This document shows, piece after piece, positions 1 to 8,508 of a DNA stretch of 64,000 nucleotides (position 1 is the first letter of the stretch; the number at the start of each line of letters is the position of its first letter). This DNA is from Phycisphaerae bacterium (lineage in GTDB: Bacteria > Planctomycetota > Phycisphaerae > UBA1845 > Fen-1342), in NCBI GenBank assembly GCA_022072445.1, contig JAJVHV010000023.1, forward strand, positions 1 to 64,000, written 5' to 3'. The notes under the pieces were generated by a model. It made no database searches. It was given only the letters and a program-made list of their open reading frames with translations, and had not been told where the DNA came from. The position numbers and the translations under genes are program-made.

Positions 1-473
1 GCCGGCCGCCCCGTAACCCGCCGGAATGACGCTTACCTTCGCCGATTTGTAGTGCAGACCTTTGGGCTGAAAACGGCCCTGGCGCGGGCGCCAGGGCCGT
101 TCGCACTGGCGAACTGCGAAGGTTGGGCTAAGGCGGTCCGGTGCTCTCCGGAGGGGAAAGAAGCCGTTGTACGTCGCAGGGCTTCACAACGCCCTGTAAT
201 ATGAACCTCCGACTGATTATTCCGCGGTACTACCAACAAGTCCAGCCACAGGCACGTTATTCTCGGATTCCCGCCTGCGGCACTTCAAATACTCATCGGC
301 AGAAACTTATCGGATATTCAGAAAAATTCAAGGACCATCCGGAATTCTTTTTGACGCCGCAATCATCGCTTTAACTATTTGACAACAAAAATCTTACGTT
401 CGATTTCATGCGAGAATCACGCCCGCGCCCTTCACTTTTTTTTCGGACTTTGGTCCCGGGAACGATAACGAAA
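1..473. other. gene-free stretch before mnmE 3' end
   Basis: No convincing gene is seen here. Two short open frames cross it but neither resembles a protein family nor has a ribosome-binding site. From about 200 on the base composition is visibly more AT-rich than the surrounding genes. The only clear structure is a perfect hairpin at 72-101. A TTGACA hexamer lies at 379-384, but no acceptable -10 box follows at the right distance, so I do not call a promoter. Confidence 0.5.
72..101. terminator. perfect 13-bp stem hairpin
   Basis: The arms AACGGCCCTGGCG (72-84) and its exact complement (89-101) enclose a 4-nt loop CGGG. No T-run follows on the plus strand, but three A residues precede it, which read as a short U-run on the minus strand. 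It could terminate transcription arriving from either direction. No gene is visible to the left, so its owner is unknown. Confidence 0.5.
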
Positions 474-1808
474 CTACTTCCCAACGCAGAATCGCGCAAA
501 GATTCGACCCAAAACATCGTCAATCGCCACCCCCCGACCCGTCAACCCATCCAGCCCAAGTCGAATCTCGCCAGCCACCAGCTCTGGATTTCTGTCCAGG
601 GACTCCTCACACGCTCGGCGGAGGGCAGCGGATACGGTCTCAATGTTCCAACCGCCCGGATCGGCCGAAAACGCACCGTGGGTGAGCCGAGATGCGATTT
701 CGGACTTCAGACGCTCGACCCCGGAGTCGGCGCGGGCCGACACGAGAATCCCCGCTTCGTCGCCGCGCGTTCGGTCCGCCGTGTCGTGCAGGTCGATCTT
801 GCTGATCACGAGCAGCCGACGATCCGGGTCGATTCGCCCCCACGCCGCCAGCTCTGCCGTGCTCCATCCGGTGCCCGCCTCGTGAACCCAGAGCACGAGA
901 TCGGCCAGGTCGGCGGCGCGCTCCGCGGCGTGGTGCGCCGCCAGCTCAAGGTCGTCGGCCGTCGCGGCGAGTCCGGCGCAATCCTGAAGGACAAACTCCA
1001 CTCCGGCCACCTGAATCGCTGCCGACAGCACGTCGCGCGTCGTACCGATCGCGGGTGAGACGATGGCGCGGCCGGCGCCGAGCAGCGCGTTGAACAGCGT
1101 GCTCTTGCCGGCGTTCGGCAGGCCGGCCAGCGCGACGTGCGGTCGCAGGCTGGCTGGGTCGCGCTGCGGGCGCCCGACCAGCTCGTCGAGCTTCGCCAGG
1201 ATACCCTCGAGTTCGGCGCGCAGCTCGCGCTCGCCGACGAATCGCACGTCTTCCTCGTCCGCGAAGTCGATGCCCGCCTCGACGCGCGCCAGGAGCTCCG
1301 TCAACCGCTCCGCGATCTGCGCGCGAAGCGCATCGGATGACCCCAACGCGGCCCGCGCCGCACGCCGCGCCCCCGCCGCATCGCCGGCCGCAATCAGCCC
1401 CAGAACGCCGCACACCTGCTCGCGCGAAATCCGCCCGGCCACAAAGGCACGCGCCGAGAACTCTCCCGGCAAGGCCCTTCGGGCACCCGCCGCCATGAGC
1501 GTGTCGCACAGCGCGCGCAGCAGCGGCAGCGCGCCGACCGTGTGAATCTCGATCACATCCTGACCGGTGTAACTGCGCGGCGCGACGAAACGAAACACCG
1601 TCGCCGGCGGGCAGTACCCCTCCGGCAGCCGCAAACGCGTTTCCAAAAACGTCGGCCGGCTCCGCGCGCCCGCCGCGGGAAGAGCCTCGACCACGCCCGC
1701 GGCCAGCGGCGCGGCGTCCTCGCCCGAGAGCCGCACGACCCCGAGTGCCGCCGGCTGCCACGCGCTGGAAATCGCGACGATCGTGTCCGACGCGACTGGG
1801 TAGATCAT
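474..1808 (-). CDS. mnmE: tRNA uridine-5-carboxymethylaminomethyl modification GTPase MnmE
   Basis: This 444-residue protein with MnmG normally installs the cmnm5 group on the wobble uridine of certain tRNAs. Visible features are an N-terminal tetrahydrofolate-binding domain starting near DTIVAISSA, helical segments, and an inserted G domain with P-loop GLPNAGKS (about residue 215). Switch I GTTRDV follows, then G3 DCAG and G4 SKID. The C-terminal motif FCVGK retains the family's cysteine. G3 (usually DTAG) and G4 (usually NKxD) are atypical, and the arginine that usually follows DTAGL is alanine. The Asp of G4 and the Glu that aligns with the E. coli catalytic Glu are kept. I chose the ATG at 1808 rather than a TTG 36 nt upstream because it gives the usual family N-terminus. 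No Shine-Dalgarno is seen. Confidence 0.93.
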   Translation of the reverse strand: MIYPVASDTIVAISSAWQPAALGVVRLSGEDAAPLAAGVVEALPAAGARSRPTFLETRLRLPEGYCPPATVFRFVAPRSYTGQDVIEIHTVGALPLLRALCDTLMAAGARRALPGEFSARAFVAGRISREQVCGVLGLIAAGDAAGARRAARAALGSSDALRAQIAERLTELLARVEAGIDFADEEDVRFVGERELRAELEGILAKLDELVGRPQRDPASLRPHVALAGLPNAGKSTLFNALLGAGRAIVSPAIGTTRDVLSAAIQVAGVEFVLQDCAGLAATADDLELAAHHAAERAADLADLVLWVHEAGTGWSTAELAAWGRIDPDRRLLVISKIDLHDTADRTRGDEAGILVSARADSGVERLKSEIASRLTHGAFSADPGGWNIETVSAALRRACEESLDRNPELVAGEIRLGLDGLTGRGVAIDDVLGRIFARFCVGK

Positions 1809-1871
1809 TTCGACACGCACCGTGCCGCGGACCGGCGGTGACAACCAGAAGCGCGGCGCCCGCGAAACATG

Positions 1872-1906
1872 AAAAAAAGGCCCCGGTCCCAGGCGGGACG
1901 GAGCCT
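1872..1906 (-). terminator. intrinsic terminator after rpsI
   Basis: Reading the minus strand, a GC-rich stem (GGCTCCGTCC pairing with GGACCGGGGCC, with one bulge) is followed immediately by a run of seven T. It lies 29 nt beyond the rpsI stop and before the mnmE start, so it probably ends the rplM-rpsI transcript. Confidence 0.75.
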
Positions 1907-1934
1907 TGCGGAATCCAGGACGACGGCGCGCCGT

Positions 1935-2408
1935 CTAACGCTTCGAGAACTGGAAGCGCCGCCGGGCCTTGCGCTGGCCGTACTTCTTGCGCTCGACCTC
2001 GCGGCTGTCGCGCGTCAGATAGCCCGCGCTGCGCAGCGCCGGTTCGTACTTTTCGTTGAAGCGGACCAGAGCCCGCGCGATGCCCAGCCGGATCGCTCCC
2101 GCCTGGCCCGTGTGCCCGCCGCCATACACGTTCACGTGCGCGTCCCAGCGGCCGCGCGAGCGCGTCGCTTCGAACGGGGCATCCACGTCGTTGCGATCCA
2201 GGATTTCAGTGAAGTATGCGTCGAGCGGACGCTTGTTGATCAGCACGCGGCCCGTGCCGGCTACCAGCCGCACGCGCGCCACCGACGACTTGCGCCGCCC
2301 GGTTCCCAGAAAGTGCGTTCCCGGCGGCGGCGGCGGAACGGAGGCCGCGACTTCTTCGGCGGATTGCGTCGGCTGCGCCGGCGCGGTCAGTTCACTCTGA
2401 TTGGTCAT
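1935..2408 (-). CDS. rpsI: 30S ribosomal protein S9
   Basis: Small-subunit protein of 157 residues. The S9 core starts near GTGRRKSSVARV (about residue 35), and the basic tail ends in FQFSKR, the conserved end that reaches the P-site tRNA. In front of the core is a Pro/Ala/Gln-rich extension of about 30 residues that shorter S9 proteins lack. The ATG at 2408 is preferred over a GTG three codons upstream; neither has a clear ribosome-binding site. It follows rplM by 38 nt, the standard L13-S9 operon order. Confidence 0.95.
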   Translation of the reverse strand: MTNQSELTAPAQPTQSAEEVAASVPPPPPGTHFLGTGRRKSSVARVRLVAGTGRVLINKRPLDAYFTEILDRNDVDAPFEATRSRGRWDAHVNVYGGGHTGQAGAIRLGIARALVRFNEKYEPALRSAGYLTRDSREVERKKYGQRKARRRFQFSKR

Positions 2409-2446
2409 GTCGGCCACTGGTCAGTTTCCCGTTTCACGTCGCCGGC

Positions 2447-2890
2447 TCACAGCGGCAGAGGCGCCGGCTGCTGTGCCTGGTGAGGATGCGAATCGCCATT
2501 GTAGAGTTTCAGCTTCAGCAGCATGTGCCGCGCCAGTGCGTTCTTGGGAAGCATGCGGCGGACGGCCTCGCGCAGCACGCGGTCCGGATGCCGTGCGAGC
2601 ATCCGCTCCAGCGGAACGATCTTGTGGCCACCCGGATAGCCGGAGTAGCTTTGATACACCTGCTGCTGCTTCTTGTTCGTGCCCTGCACGCGGATGTCGC
2701 CCGCGTTCAACACAATGACGAAATCGCCCGTGTCGACGTGCGGCGTGTAGGTAACCTTGTGCTTGCCCATCAGCACGGTCGCGATGCGGCTGGCGAGCCG
2801 GCCCAAGACCTTGTCGCGCGCGTCGACCACGAACCATTTGCGGTCAGCCGTCTCGCGTGTCGCCAGATACGACTTGTTTGCAGTCTTCAT
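2447..2890 (-). CDS. rplM: 50S ribosomal protein L13
   Basis: 147-residue large-subunit protein. Diagnostic segments are KWFVVDA near the N terminus, LGRLASRIA, then GDFVIVLNA and the C-terminal LPKNALARHML / LKLYNG region. The ATG at 2890 gives the usual L13 N-terminus MKTANKSY; an in-frame extension upstream has no similarity to the family. It is the first gene of the L13-S9 pair. The 169 nt between it and the divergent-facing secreted-protein gene's stop at 3060 should hold its promoter, which I could not pin down. Confidence 0.95.
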   Translation of the reverse strand: MKTANKSYLATRETADRKWFVVDARDKVLGRLASRIATVLMGKHKVTYTPHVDTGDFVIVLNAGDIRVQGTNKKQQQVYQSYSGYPGGHKIVPLERMLARHPDRVLREAVRRMLPKNALARHMLLKLKLYNGDSHPHQAQQPAPLPL

Positions 2891-3059
2891 CGTGCCATCC
2901 GAGATTGCCGGCCTGGCCTGCCAGACCGAGCCGAGCATTGTACGCAACGCTCCGGCTACGTCAAACGAGAACAAAACGTCGTCGCGCCGGCATGCGGCGA
3001 CACCAACACAACTCACGCCTCCAAAGCGGGTTGCGCGCCTGAGCGGCGGCGCCGCCGTC

Positions 3060-4961
3060 CTACTTTTTCGAAGCGCCCGCGCCCGGAGAGGGGCTCGACG
3101 CCGGCGTGGTCGTCGGCGGCTCGCGGTAGTTCATCACCGTTCGCGTCACCACCCGCCCATCGACCAGCGTGCTGCACGACGAGGCCGACATGTAGAAGTC
3201 GATTCTCTGAATCACCGGACCAAGCTTCGACACGATTCCAAGAGCAGCCCGCATCGGCGGATTGGCGAACGGGCTGTTCGCGCCGCCCGTCAGCAGCTCC
3301 AACGCCCCGGCCATCTTCAGCGACTGCCCGAAATCCTCGCCCCAGCGCGACAGATCGGTGAAGCTCACGCTCAGCACCGGACCCGACGGCAGCACGCCCT
3401 CCGCGATAAAACGCTCGTTCTTGGCGAACGAATCCGCCTTGCCCGCCGCAACCAGGAGCGCCTGCTCGATGATCTTCGGGCTGCTGCCGACGATCAGTTG
3501 CCCGTCCGCCACGCCGAACGTCGGCTTTCCGATCGGCAGGTTTTTCAGCAGTGGATGAATGACCACGCGGAAGCCCTCGGCGCCTTCGACGACCGCATCG
3601 GCGAACTGCCCGCTCTGCTGCGAGAGCACCGGCGTCAGTTCCTCCACCATGCGGTCGAGCAATGCGCGCGCTTTCGCCTCGTCGCTGGCCGCCAGCATGA
3701 AGACCCACTCGTCAGGACTGAATGACGTCCGGCCGCGGACCGAGAACGAAATCACGCCGCCCGTCAGCCAGGAGAGCACGTCCTTCTCCAGGTCGAACTT
3801 CATCTGCTCCTGAAACGCCTTGAACATCGCGATCTTTTCGGCGCCGTCCGGAATCTCGGTGGTAATGAAACCGGTGACAAATTCGTACAGCGCCGCGAGA
3901 TCGATGCCGCTGCTGACCATCACGTCTTTCGCCGCCGCCGGCACGTAGCGCAGCGGCTCCTTGATGCTGCCGTTGCCCATGAAGACCTTGTAGAGCGGCT
4001 TGTCGGCGGCGCCAGGCTTGAAGGCCACGACCTCCTGCCCGCTGGTCTTCATGCCGTGGGTGCTCGACACCGAGACGATGTAGTCCACCAGGTCGAACGC
4101 CGTGATGAGCTTGTCGGGAATCGCAGCCAGCTTCGGATCGGGCTCGCCCTGCGCGGTCGTGTGCATCCCCACCGCCCCCGACACGTAGGCGCGCAGCTGC
4201 GTCATGAGCCGCGCCATGTCGACAAACGCGACGCTGTCGTCCGCCGCCGGCAGACCCGCAAGCGCGCTCTTGAAGCGCGGCGTCGAGGCCAGGTTCGCGC
4301 CGCTGCCGCCGCCTTCGAGCAGAGCCAGCGCCTGCTCGGGCAGCGTCGTGCCGAACCCGAACAGCAGCACCTCCTTGTGCCGCGCCAGCGTCACGCCGAT
4401 GGGGAACGGATTGTTCGCCAGCGCCAGCTTATGGACGATCTGCTCGCCGCTGCCCTCGCTACTGAGCGAGATCTCTTCCTTGGCCGCGTCGGCCACAGCC
4501 TTCATCATCCCGCCGAGCCCCTCGAAGTTCTTCGCGAATGTGTCGGCCTTCGGCGTGCAGAGCATGATGAACTGCGGCACCGGGAATTCGACCCGCATCG
4601 CGATCGCCTGCTCGGCACCCGCCAAGTCGCCCCACGTCACCACCGCCAGCAGGTCGTTGACGTCGCGCCAACGCTGCTCAAACTGCTGCTGGTCAGCCTC
4701 CTCCGTCAGGCTGCCTTTGATCAGCCGCTTGATGTCCCGTTCGAGGTGCGCCTCCTCCAGTGCCTTCCACACCTTCTCATATTGCTTGTCGAGGAAGGCC
4801 CGCCCGTCGTGCGTGCGCGCGTGCGTCACCATGAAGACGTCGGCCGGAATGGCGCGCGACAGCTTGAAGTCGTCGATCCCGCCAGCGGCCACCAGCGCCG
4901 GCCAGACCAGCGCCGCCATCGAAACCGCAGTCAGTCTCACGAAAGTGCGAAAATCGCGCAT
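3060..4961 (-). CDS. secreted protein of unknown function (DUF3352-like)
   Basis: 633 residues. The N-terminus has a basic start, the hydrophobic segment LTAVSMAALVWPALVAA and an AAG cleavage region, so export is likely. The body alternates segments such as IPADVFMVTHART and LLAVVTWGDLAGAEQAIAMRV, the style of DUF3352-type planctomycete proteins, and ends in a Thr/Pro/Ser-rich tail. No catalytic motif is recognised. The ATG at 4961 is supported by GAGGAG nine nt upstream; an open frame continues further but lacks a signal peptide. The same general build is seen in the gene at 11905-13758. The family name is tentative. Confidence 0.75.
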   Translation of the reverse strand: MRDFRTFVRLTAVSMAALVWPALVAAGGIDDFKLSRAIPADVFMVTHARTHDGRAFLDKQYEKVWKALEEAHLERDIKRLIKGSLTEEADQQQFEQRWRDVNDLLAVVTWGDLAGAEQAIAMRVEFPVPQFIMLCTPKADTFAKNFEGLGGMMKAVADAAKEEISLSSEGSGEQIVHKLALANNPFPIGVTLARHKEVLLFGFGTTLPEQALALLEGGGSGANLASTPRFKSALAGLPAADDSVAFVDMARLMTQLRAYVSGAVGMHTTAQGEPDPKLAAIPDKLITAFDLVDYIVSVSSTHGMKTSGQEVVAFKPGAADKPLYKVFMGNGSIKEPLRYVPAAAKDVMVSSGIDLAALYEFVTGFITTEIPDGAEKIAMFKAFQEQMKFDLEKDVLSWLTGGVISFSVRGRTSFSPDEWVFMLAASDEAKARALLDRMVEELTPVLSQQSGQFADAVVEGAEGFRVVIHPLLKNLPIGKPTFGVADGQLIVGSSPKIIEQALLVAAGKADSFAKNERFIAEGVLPSGPVLSVSFTDLSRWGEDFGQSLKMAGALELLTGGANSPFANPPMRAALGIVSKLGPVIQRIDFYMSASSCSTLVDGRVVTRTVMNYREPPTTTPASSPSPGAGASKK

Positions 4962-5013
4962 GGGGTCCAGCTCCTCGCGGCGGCGGTTGGGAACTGCTAA
5001 TGCCGCCGGGGCG

Positions 5014-5019
5014 ATTGTA
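5014..5019 (-). promoter_or_regulatory. -10 box (TACAAT) upstream of secreted-protein gene
   Basis: On the minus strand a TACAAT hexamer lies 53 nt before the ATG at 4961, predicting a 5' leader of about 46 nt that contains the GAGGAG ribosome-binding site. The -35 region is poor (GTGTAT-like), so the promoter call rests mainly on the -10. Confidence 0.35.
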
Positions 5020-5218
5020 GTCCCCCTGCTGCGGAAATACACGCATGGCGCACGCCCGCGATCACCATCCGAGCCGGGCAGTCACGGGCCCATTGGAGCG
5101 TAAGCGCCGTGCGAACGTGGCCGTGGAAACGCCATCACATGTCCCCAGCCCGGCTGGCCCGCAAAATGCCGCCTGCGCCTGCCAAGCCGCGTTGTCACGA
5201 TCTCACGTTTTCACGTTC

Positions 5219-5452
5219 TCACGTCCCCACGCCGGCGTCCCCGTCGCGCGCATCCGCCGCCGATCGCCGCGGCGCGGCCTGATCGTCCGGCACTTCCGGC
5301 GCGATCCGCACGCCGCGCCGCCGCAGCGCCTCGCGCAGTGCGAATTCGATCTGCGCGTTGACGCTGCGGAGTTCGTCGCGGGCCCACGTTGCCAGCCCTT
5401 CCCACACGTCCCGCGGGATGCGCAGCAGAATGGCCTTGCGTTTGTCGGCCAT
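5219..5452 (-). CDS. small ribbon-helix-helix (Arc-like) DNA-binding protein
   Basis: 77 residues. The N-terminal half MADKRKAILLRIP is a typical RHH beta strand, followed by two helices (RDVWEGLATWARDELRSV and NAQIEFALREALRRRG). This is the Arc/MetJ pattern, and such proteins dimerise to bind DNA. The 23-residue charged C-terminal tail is not part of the fold. The gene starts 14 nt after the SPFH gene stop on the same strand, so the two are probably one operon. The ATG at 5452 is chosen because residues upstream of it are unlike the family. It could be an antitoxin, but no toxin gene is adjacent. Confidence 0.72.
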   Translation of the reverse strand: MADKRKAILLRIPRDVWEGLATWARDELRSVNAQIEFALREALRRRGVRIAPEVPDDQAAPRRSAADARDGDAGVGT

Positions 5453-5466
5453 GGCATTGCCCGCGA

Positions 5467-6369
5467 TCAGGTGTACAGCGTTCCGGAGTTCACGACTGGC
5501 TGCGCGGCCTGCTCGCCACACAGCACCACCAGCAGGTTCGTCACCATGGCCGCCTTGCGCTCGTCGTCGAGCTGCACCGTCTTATGCTGATCCAGCCGGG
5601 CCAGAGCCAGCTCGACCATGCCCACGGCGCCTTCCACGATTCGCGTCCGCGCCGCGACGACCGCTTCGGCCTGTTGCCGCCGGAGCATCGCGCCGGCGAT
5701 CTCCGGCGCGTACGCCAGGTGGCTCAGCCGCGCCTCCTCGACAACGACACCCGCCTTGCTCAAGCGCAGTTGCAGCTCGCCCTGCAGGGTCTTGGATACC
5801 TGGTCCAGGTTGCCGCGCAGCGATTGCTCGTTCGCGTCGCCGCTGTCGTAGGGATACTCGCTCGCCAGGTGGCGGATCGCCGCTTCGCTCTGGATGTGCA
5901 CATAGTCCTGATAGTCATCCACGTCGAAGCACGCCTGCGCCGTGTTCTCCACCCGCCACACCACGACCGCCGCGATGTCAATCGGATTGCCGCGCTGGTC
6001 GTTGACCTTCACGGTCTCCGAGTTGAAGTTGCGCGTCCGCAGCGAGATCTTGATCTTCCGAAAGAACGGATTCGCCCAGTTGAAGCCCTCACGCCGCGCC
6101 GTGCCGTAGTAGTGCCCGAACAGCAGCAGCACCGCCGACTGATTCGGCTGAAGCGTGAAAAATCCGCAAAGCAGGACTAACAGCACCAGGGTCGCCAGCG
6201 TGGCGCCGAGAATCGGCGGCGCGGTGACCCAGCCGGACGCGTCGCGGAGTAGGACGGCGGCTCGATAGACCGTCCACACGGTGGTGGCGGCAGCCGCCAA
6301 GAGACCGACGAGCAGCAGCGGCAACATGGCCCAGCCATTGATCGGGCGACGACTGACTTCAGCGGACAT
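5467..6369 (-). CDS. SPFH/Band 7 (stomatin/prohibitin-like) membrane protein
   Basis: 300 residues. Two N-terminal membrane segments (about 14-36 and 50-72) precede an SPFH domain beginning at LQPNQSAVLLLFGHYYGT, followed by FNSETVKVNDQRGNPIDIAAVVVWRV and a helical region with Ala/Glu-rich turns. Family members form large ring or cage oligomers at membrane microdomains. The ATG at 6369 has AGGAG eight nt upstream. The promoter at 6398-6425 sits just ahead. The RHH gene follows at 14 nt and probably shares its transcript. No NfeD-type partner is nearby. Confidence 0.88.
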   Translation of the reverse strand: MSAEVSRRPINGWAMLPLLLVGLLAAAATTVWTVYRAAVLLRDASGWVTAPPILGATLATLVLLVLLCGFFTLQPNQSAVLLLFGHYYGTARREGFNWANPFFRKIKISLRTRNFNSETVKVNDQRGNPIDIAAVVVWRVENTAQACFDVDDYQDYVHIQSEAAIRHLASEYPYDSGDANEQSLRGNLDQVSKTLQGELQLRLSKAGVVVEEARLSHLAYAPEIAGAMLRRQQAEAVVAARTRIVEGAVGMVELALARLDQHKTVQLDDERKAAMVTNLLVVLCGEQAAQPVVNSGTLYT

Positions 6370-6397
6370 CGTTGTTTCTCCTGACAGAGGTATATAA

Positions 6398-6425
6398 ATG
6401 ATATCACATAAATATCTAAATGCAA
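6398..6425 (-). promoter_or_regulatory. sigma70-type promoter for the SPFH gene
   Basis: Minus-strand -35 TTGCAT (6420-6425), 16-nt spacer and -10 TATCAT (6398-6403), within a markedly AT-rich island. The start would be near 6391, giving a leader of roughly 20 nt that contains the AGGAG site. Confidence 0.65.
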
Positions 6426-6457
6426 GTCGAAAGGCCGGACCGCCAGTTGGATTGACA

Positions 6458-6482
6458 TAACATCATCTAATACAAGATGTTA
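6458..6482. repeat. 7-bp inverted repeat overlapping the methyltransferase stop codon
   Basis: TAACATC (6458-6464) and GATGTTA (6476-6482) are separated by 11 nt. The left arm overlaps the stop of the methyltransferase gene. It may be a weak terminator for that gene or an operator upstream of the SPFH promoter; neither role can be decided from sequence. Confidence 0.4.
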
Positions 6483-7137
6483 CAAGCATCGGTGCCAAAA
6501 CGTTCATCTTCGACTGCCGAACGTCCGAAAACCCCGCACGTTCGCACATCGCCCTGACCTCGGACCATGACGCGTGATGCACGTGCTTCTCCACGCCTGC
6601 CACCGCCACGTCGAAGACGAGCCATCCGATGACGTTGTCGCGGAAGCCGTCAATCAGCACCATCAATCCGCCGGGTCGCAGAACGCGACGGAACTCGCCC
6701 AACACCTGTTGCTGATGGGGATAATGGTGAAACGAGTTGCAACACGTCAGCACGTCGACGGCGTGATCGGCCAGGGGAAGGTGTTCCGAATCGGCGCGAA
6801 TGATGTGCACCCGATCGGTCAACGCGCGGCCGGTAATTTTTGCGCGCAAAGCCGCGACCATATTCGCGGAATAGTCGAGTCCGATCAATCGTTCGGCGGC
6901 CGGGTCAGCGCTGAGCAGTGTGAGCAGCGTGCCGGTTCCGCAGCCGACGTCGAGGGCCCGGTATTGCTCGGCGCCGGTCCGGCGCCGCCAGCGTTGGAGC
7001 TCTTCCTGGCAACGCCGGATGGACGGAAAGAACACAAGCTCGTTGAGGAGCGAGCGATCATAGGAGAGGGCCCATTTTTCAAAGTGTGTCCGCGCGTGGT
7101 GCTTGAACTCGTGTGCGTTGGTTGAGGTGTCGAGCAT
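6463..7137 (-). CDS. class I SAM-dependent methyltransferase
   Basis: 224 residues. Motif I LDVGCGTGTLL binds S-adenosylmethionine, followed by the acidic loop LIGLDYSANMV, motif II-like RADSEHLPLADHAVDVL and the post-motif RVLRPGGLMVLIDGF. This is the Methyltransf_11/25 layout of small-molecule (quinone-, lipid- or metabolite-type) methyltransferases. The substrate cannot be told. The ATG at 7137 is used because the open frame upstream overlaps the rpsP promoter region and is unlike the family. It is divergent from rpsP. Confidence 0.85.
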   Translation of the reverse strand: MLDTSTNAHEFKHHARTHFEKWALSYDRSLLNELVFFPSIRRCQEELQRWRRRTGAEQYRALDVGCGTGTLLTLLSADPAAERLIGLDYSANMVAALRAKITGRALTDRVHIIRADSEHLPLADHAVDVLTCCNSFHHYPHQQQVLGEFRRVLRPGGLMVLIDGFRDNVIGWLVFDVAVAGVEKHVHHASWSEVRAMCERAGFSDVRQSKMNVLAPMLVTSCIR

Positions 7138-7261
7138 GGGGGCATTATGAGCGAACCTGGCATCTTCGGCACGAGGGGCCGGAAACCGCGCACGACAGCG
7201 CGGTGGGGTCTGAGAAAAACTGCGCGGCGGAGGCGACAGTATGGGGCGGCAATTTCCGGGG

Positions 7262-7289
7262 TTGCAGCGATTTGAAATGCTCATATAAT
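7262..7289 (+). promoter_or_regulatory. promoter of the rpsP operon
   Basis: -35 TTGCAG (7262-7267), 16-nt spacer and perfect -10 TATAAT (7284-7289). Transcription would begin near 7296, about 68 nt before rpsP. It lies in the divergent gap between the methyltransferase gene and rpsP. Confidence 0.8.
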
Positions 7290-7363
7290 GCGGGACTTGC
7301 CTTGACGAATGGCGAGACCCGTCGCCGGCGGCACGTGCCCGGCGTGAACGTGTGGAGCGTGGC

Positions 7364-7618
7364 ATGGCTGTGAAGATCCGGCTGAAGCGCATGGGGCGGC
7401 GTCATCGTTCGTATTTCCGCGTCACGGCGGTGGACTCGCGGACGCCGCGTGACGGTCGCGTCATCGAGGAGCTCGGCATTTACGAGCCGTGCAGCAAGAA
7501 AGCGGACGCGCAGGTGCGTTTGAACGGCGAACGGATCAAGTATTGGCTGGGGGTGGGTGCGGTTCCGTCCGATACGGTTCGTGAGCTGCTGGCCAAGAAC
7601 GGTATCTCGGCTTCATGA
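7364..7618 (+). CDS. rpsP: 30S ribosomal protein S16
   Basis: 84 residues, the usual S16 size. The N-terminus MAVKIRLKRMGRRHRSYFRV, the block VIEELGIYEP and IKYWLGVGAVPSDTV are all diagnostic. The ATG at 7364 has GGAG (7354-7357) at good spacing; a GTG-type start four codons earlier would add residues absent from the family. It heads the rpsP-trmD-rplS operon. Confidence 0.96.
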   Translation: MAVKIRLKRMGRRHRSYFRVTAVDSRTPRDGRVIEELGIYEPCSKKADAQVRLNGERIKYWLGVGAVPSDTVRELLAKNGISAS

Positions 7619-7651
7619 GGTCTTTCTTTCGGGCTATGCCTGAATTCAACG

Positions 7652-8491
7652 ATGCGTATCGACGTTGTGTCACTATTCCCGGAATGCGTCGCGCCGTATC
7701 TGTCGGCCAGCATCATGGCGCGCGCCGCGGCGGCCGGCGTCGTTGAATATCACCTCCATCAGCTTCGCGACTATTCCACCGATCCGCACAAGAAAGTAGA
7801 CGATCGCCCGTTTGGCGGCGGCCCCGGCATGGTGCTGATGTGTCAGCCGGTCGTCGACGCCGTCCGGGCGATCGAAGCCCAGGATGAGCGCAAGGCCCTG
7901 CGAGTGCTACTGACGCCGCAGGGCCGTTTGTTTACCCAGGCGGTCGCGCGGCAGTACGCGCGGCTGCCGCGGCTGCTGCTCATCTGCGGCCATTACGAAG
8001 GCTATGACGAGCGGATCGCCGATGTCCTTCAGCCCGACGAGCTGAGCATCGGCGACTTTGTTCTGACGGGTGGCGAGATTCCGGCGCTGGCGGTGATCGA
8101 CAGCGTGGTGCGGCTTCTGCCTGGAGCGCTGGGCTGCGAAGCCTCGGCGGGGGACGAGTCGTTCGAGGGCGCGGGGCTTGAATACCCGCAATACACCCGC
8201 CCGCGCGTCTTCGAGCAGCACCCCGTTCCCGAAGTTCTGCTGAGCGGTCATCACGGCGAAGTCGCCCGCTGGCGACAGCAGGAGGCCGCGCGGCGCACCG
8301 CCGACCGCCGGCCCGACCTGACTTCGACCGAACCCAACTCCGCCGCGCGAATCGTTGACGCGCGGCGTTCGACTGAAAACCGCACCGAACTCCCCCGCGC
8401 GACGCGCGAAGTCCGCCCGCGGCGCGTCCACTCCGCCTGCGGCGCGGCAGCGCGCGGCGAAGCGACGATCACGAAACATGCGTTGAACTGA
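7652..8491 (+). CDS. trmD: tRNA (guanosine(37)-N1)-methyltransferase
   Basis: 279 residues. The SPOUT trefoil-knot methyltransferase methylates G37 of tRNAs that read CNN and similar codons, preventing frameshifting. Seen: MRIDVVSLFPE start, DDRPFGGGPGMVL, LICGHYEGYDERI and IGDFVLTGGEIPALAVID, the knot residues that bind SAM. Residues after about 225 form an Arg/Glu/Thr-rich, low-complexity C-terminal extension beyond the usual HH-WR end, which looks disordered. It starts 33 nt after rpsP, the place normally occupied by rimM. Confidence 0.95.
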   Translation: MRIDVVSLFPECVAPYLSASIMARAAAAGVVEYHLHQLRDYSTDPHKKVDDRPFGGGPGMVLMCQPVVDAVRAIEAQDERKALRVLLTPQGRLFTQAVARQYARLPRLLLICGHYEGYDERIADVLQPDELSIGDFVLTGGEIPALAVIDSVVRLLPGALGCEASAGDESFEGAGLEYPQYTRPRVFEQHPVPEVLLSGHHGEVARWRQQEAARRTADRRPDLTSTEPNSAARIVDARRSTENRTELPRATREVRPRRVHSACGAAARGEATITKHALN

Positions 8492-8508
8492 AGAAAGAGA
8501 GGCTTTCG

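Noticed and set aside
379-407. Promoter with TTGACA upstream of 408
   Set aside because: No -10 hexamer at 16-18 nt and no supported gene downstream on the plus strand.
474-1808. Loss of the MnmE catalytic glutamate
   Set aside because: On careful alignment with E. coli, the Glu in DDLE matches the catalytic position; only the arginine after GL is missing.
5219-5452. Toxin-antitoxin pair with the RHH protein as antitoxin
   Set aside because: The adjacent gene is a large SPFH membrane protein, and no toxin-like small protein is next to it.
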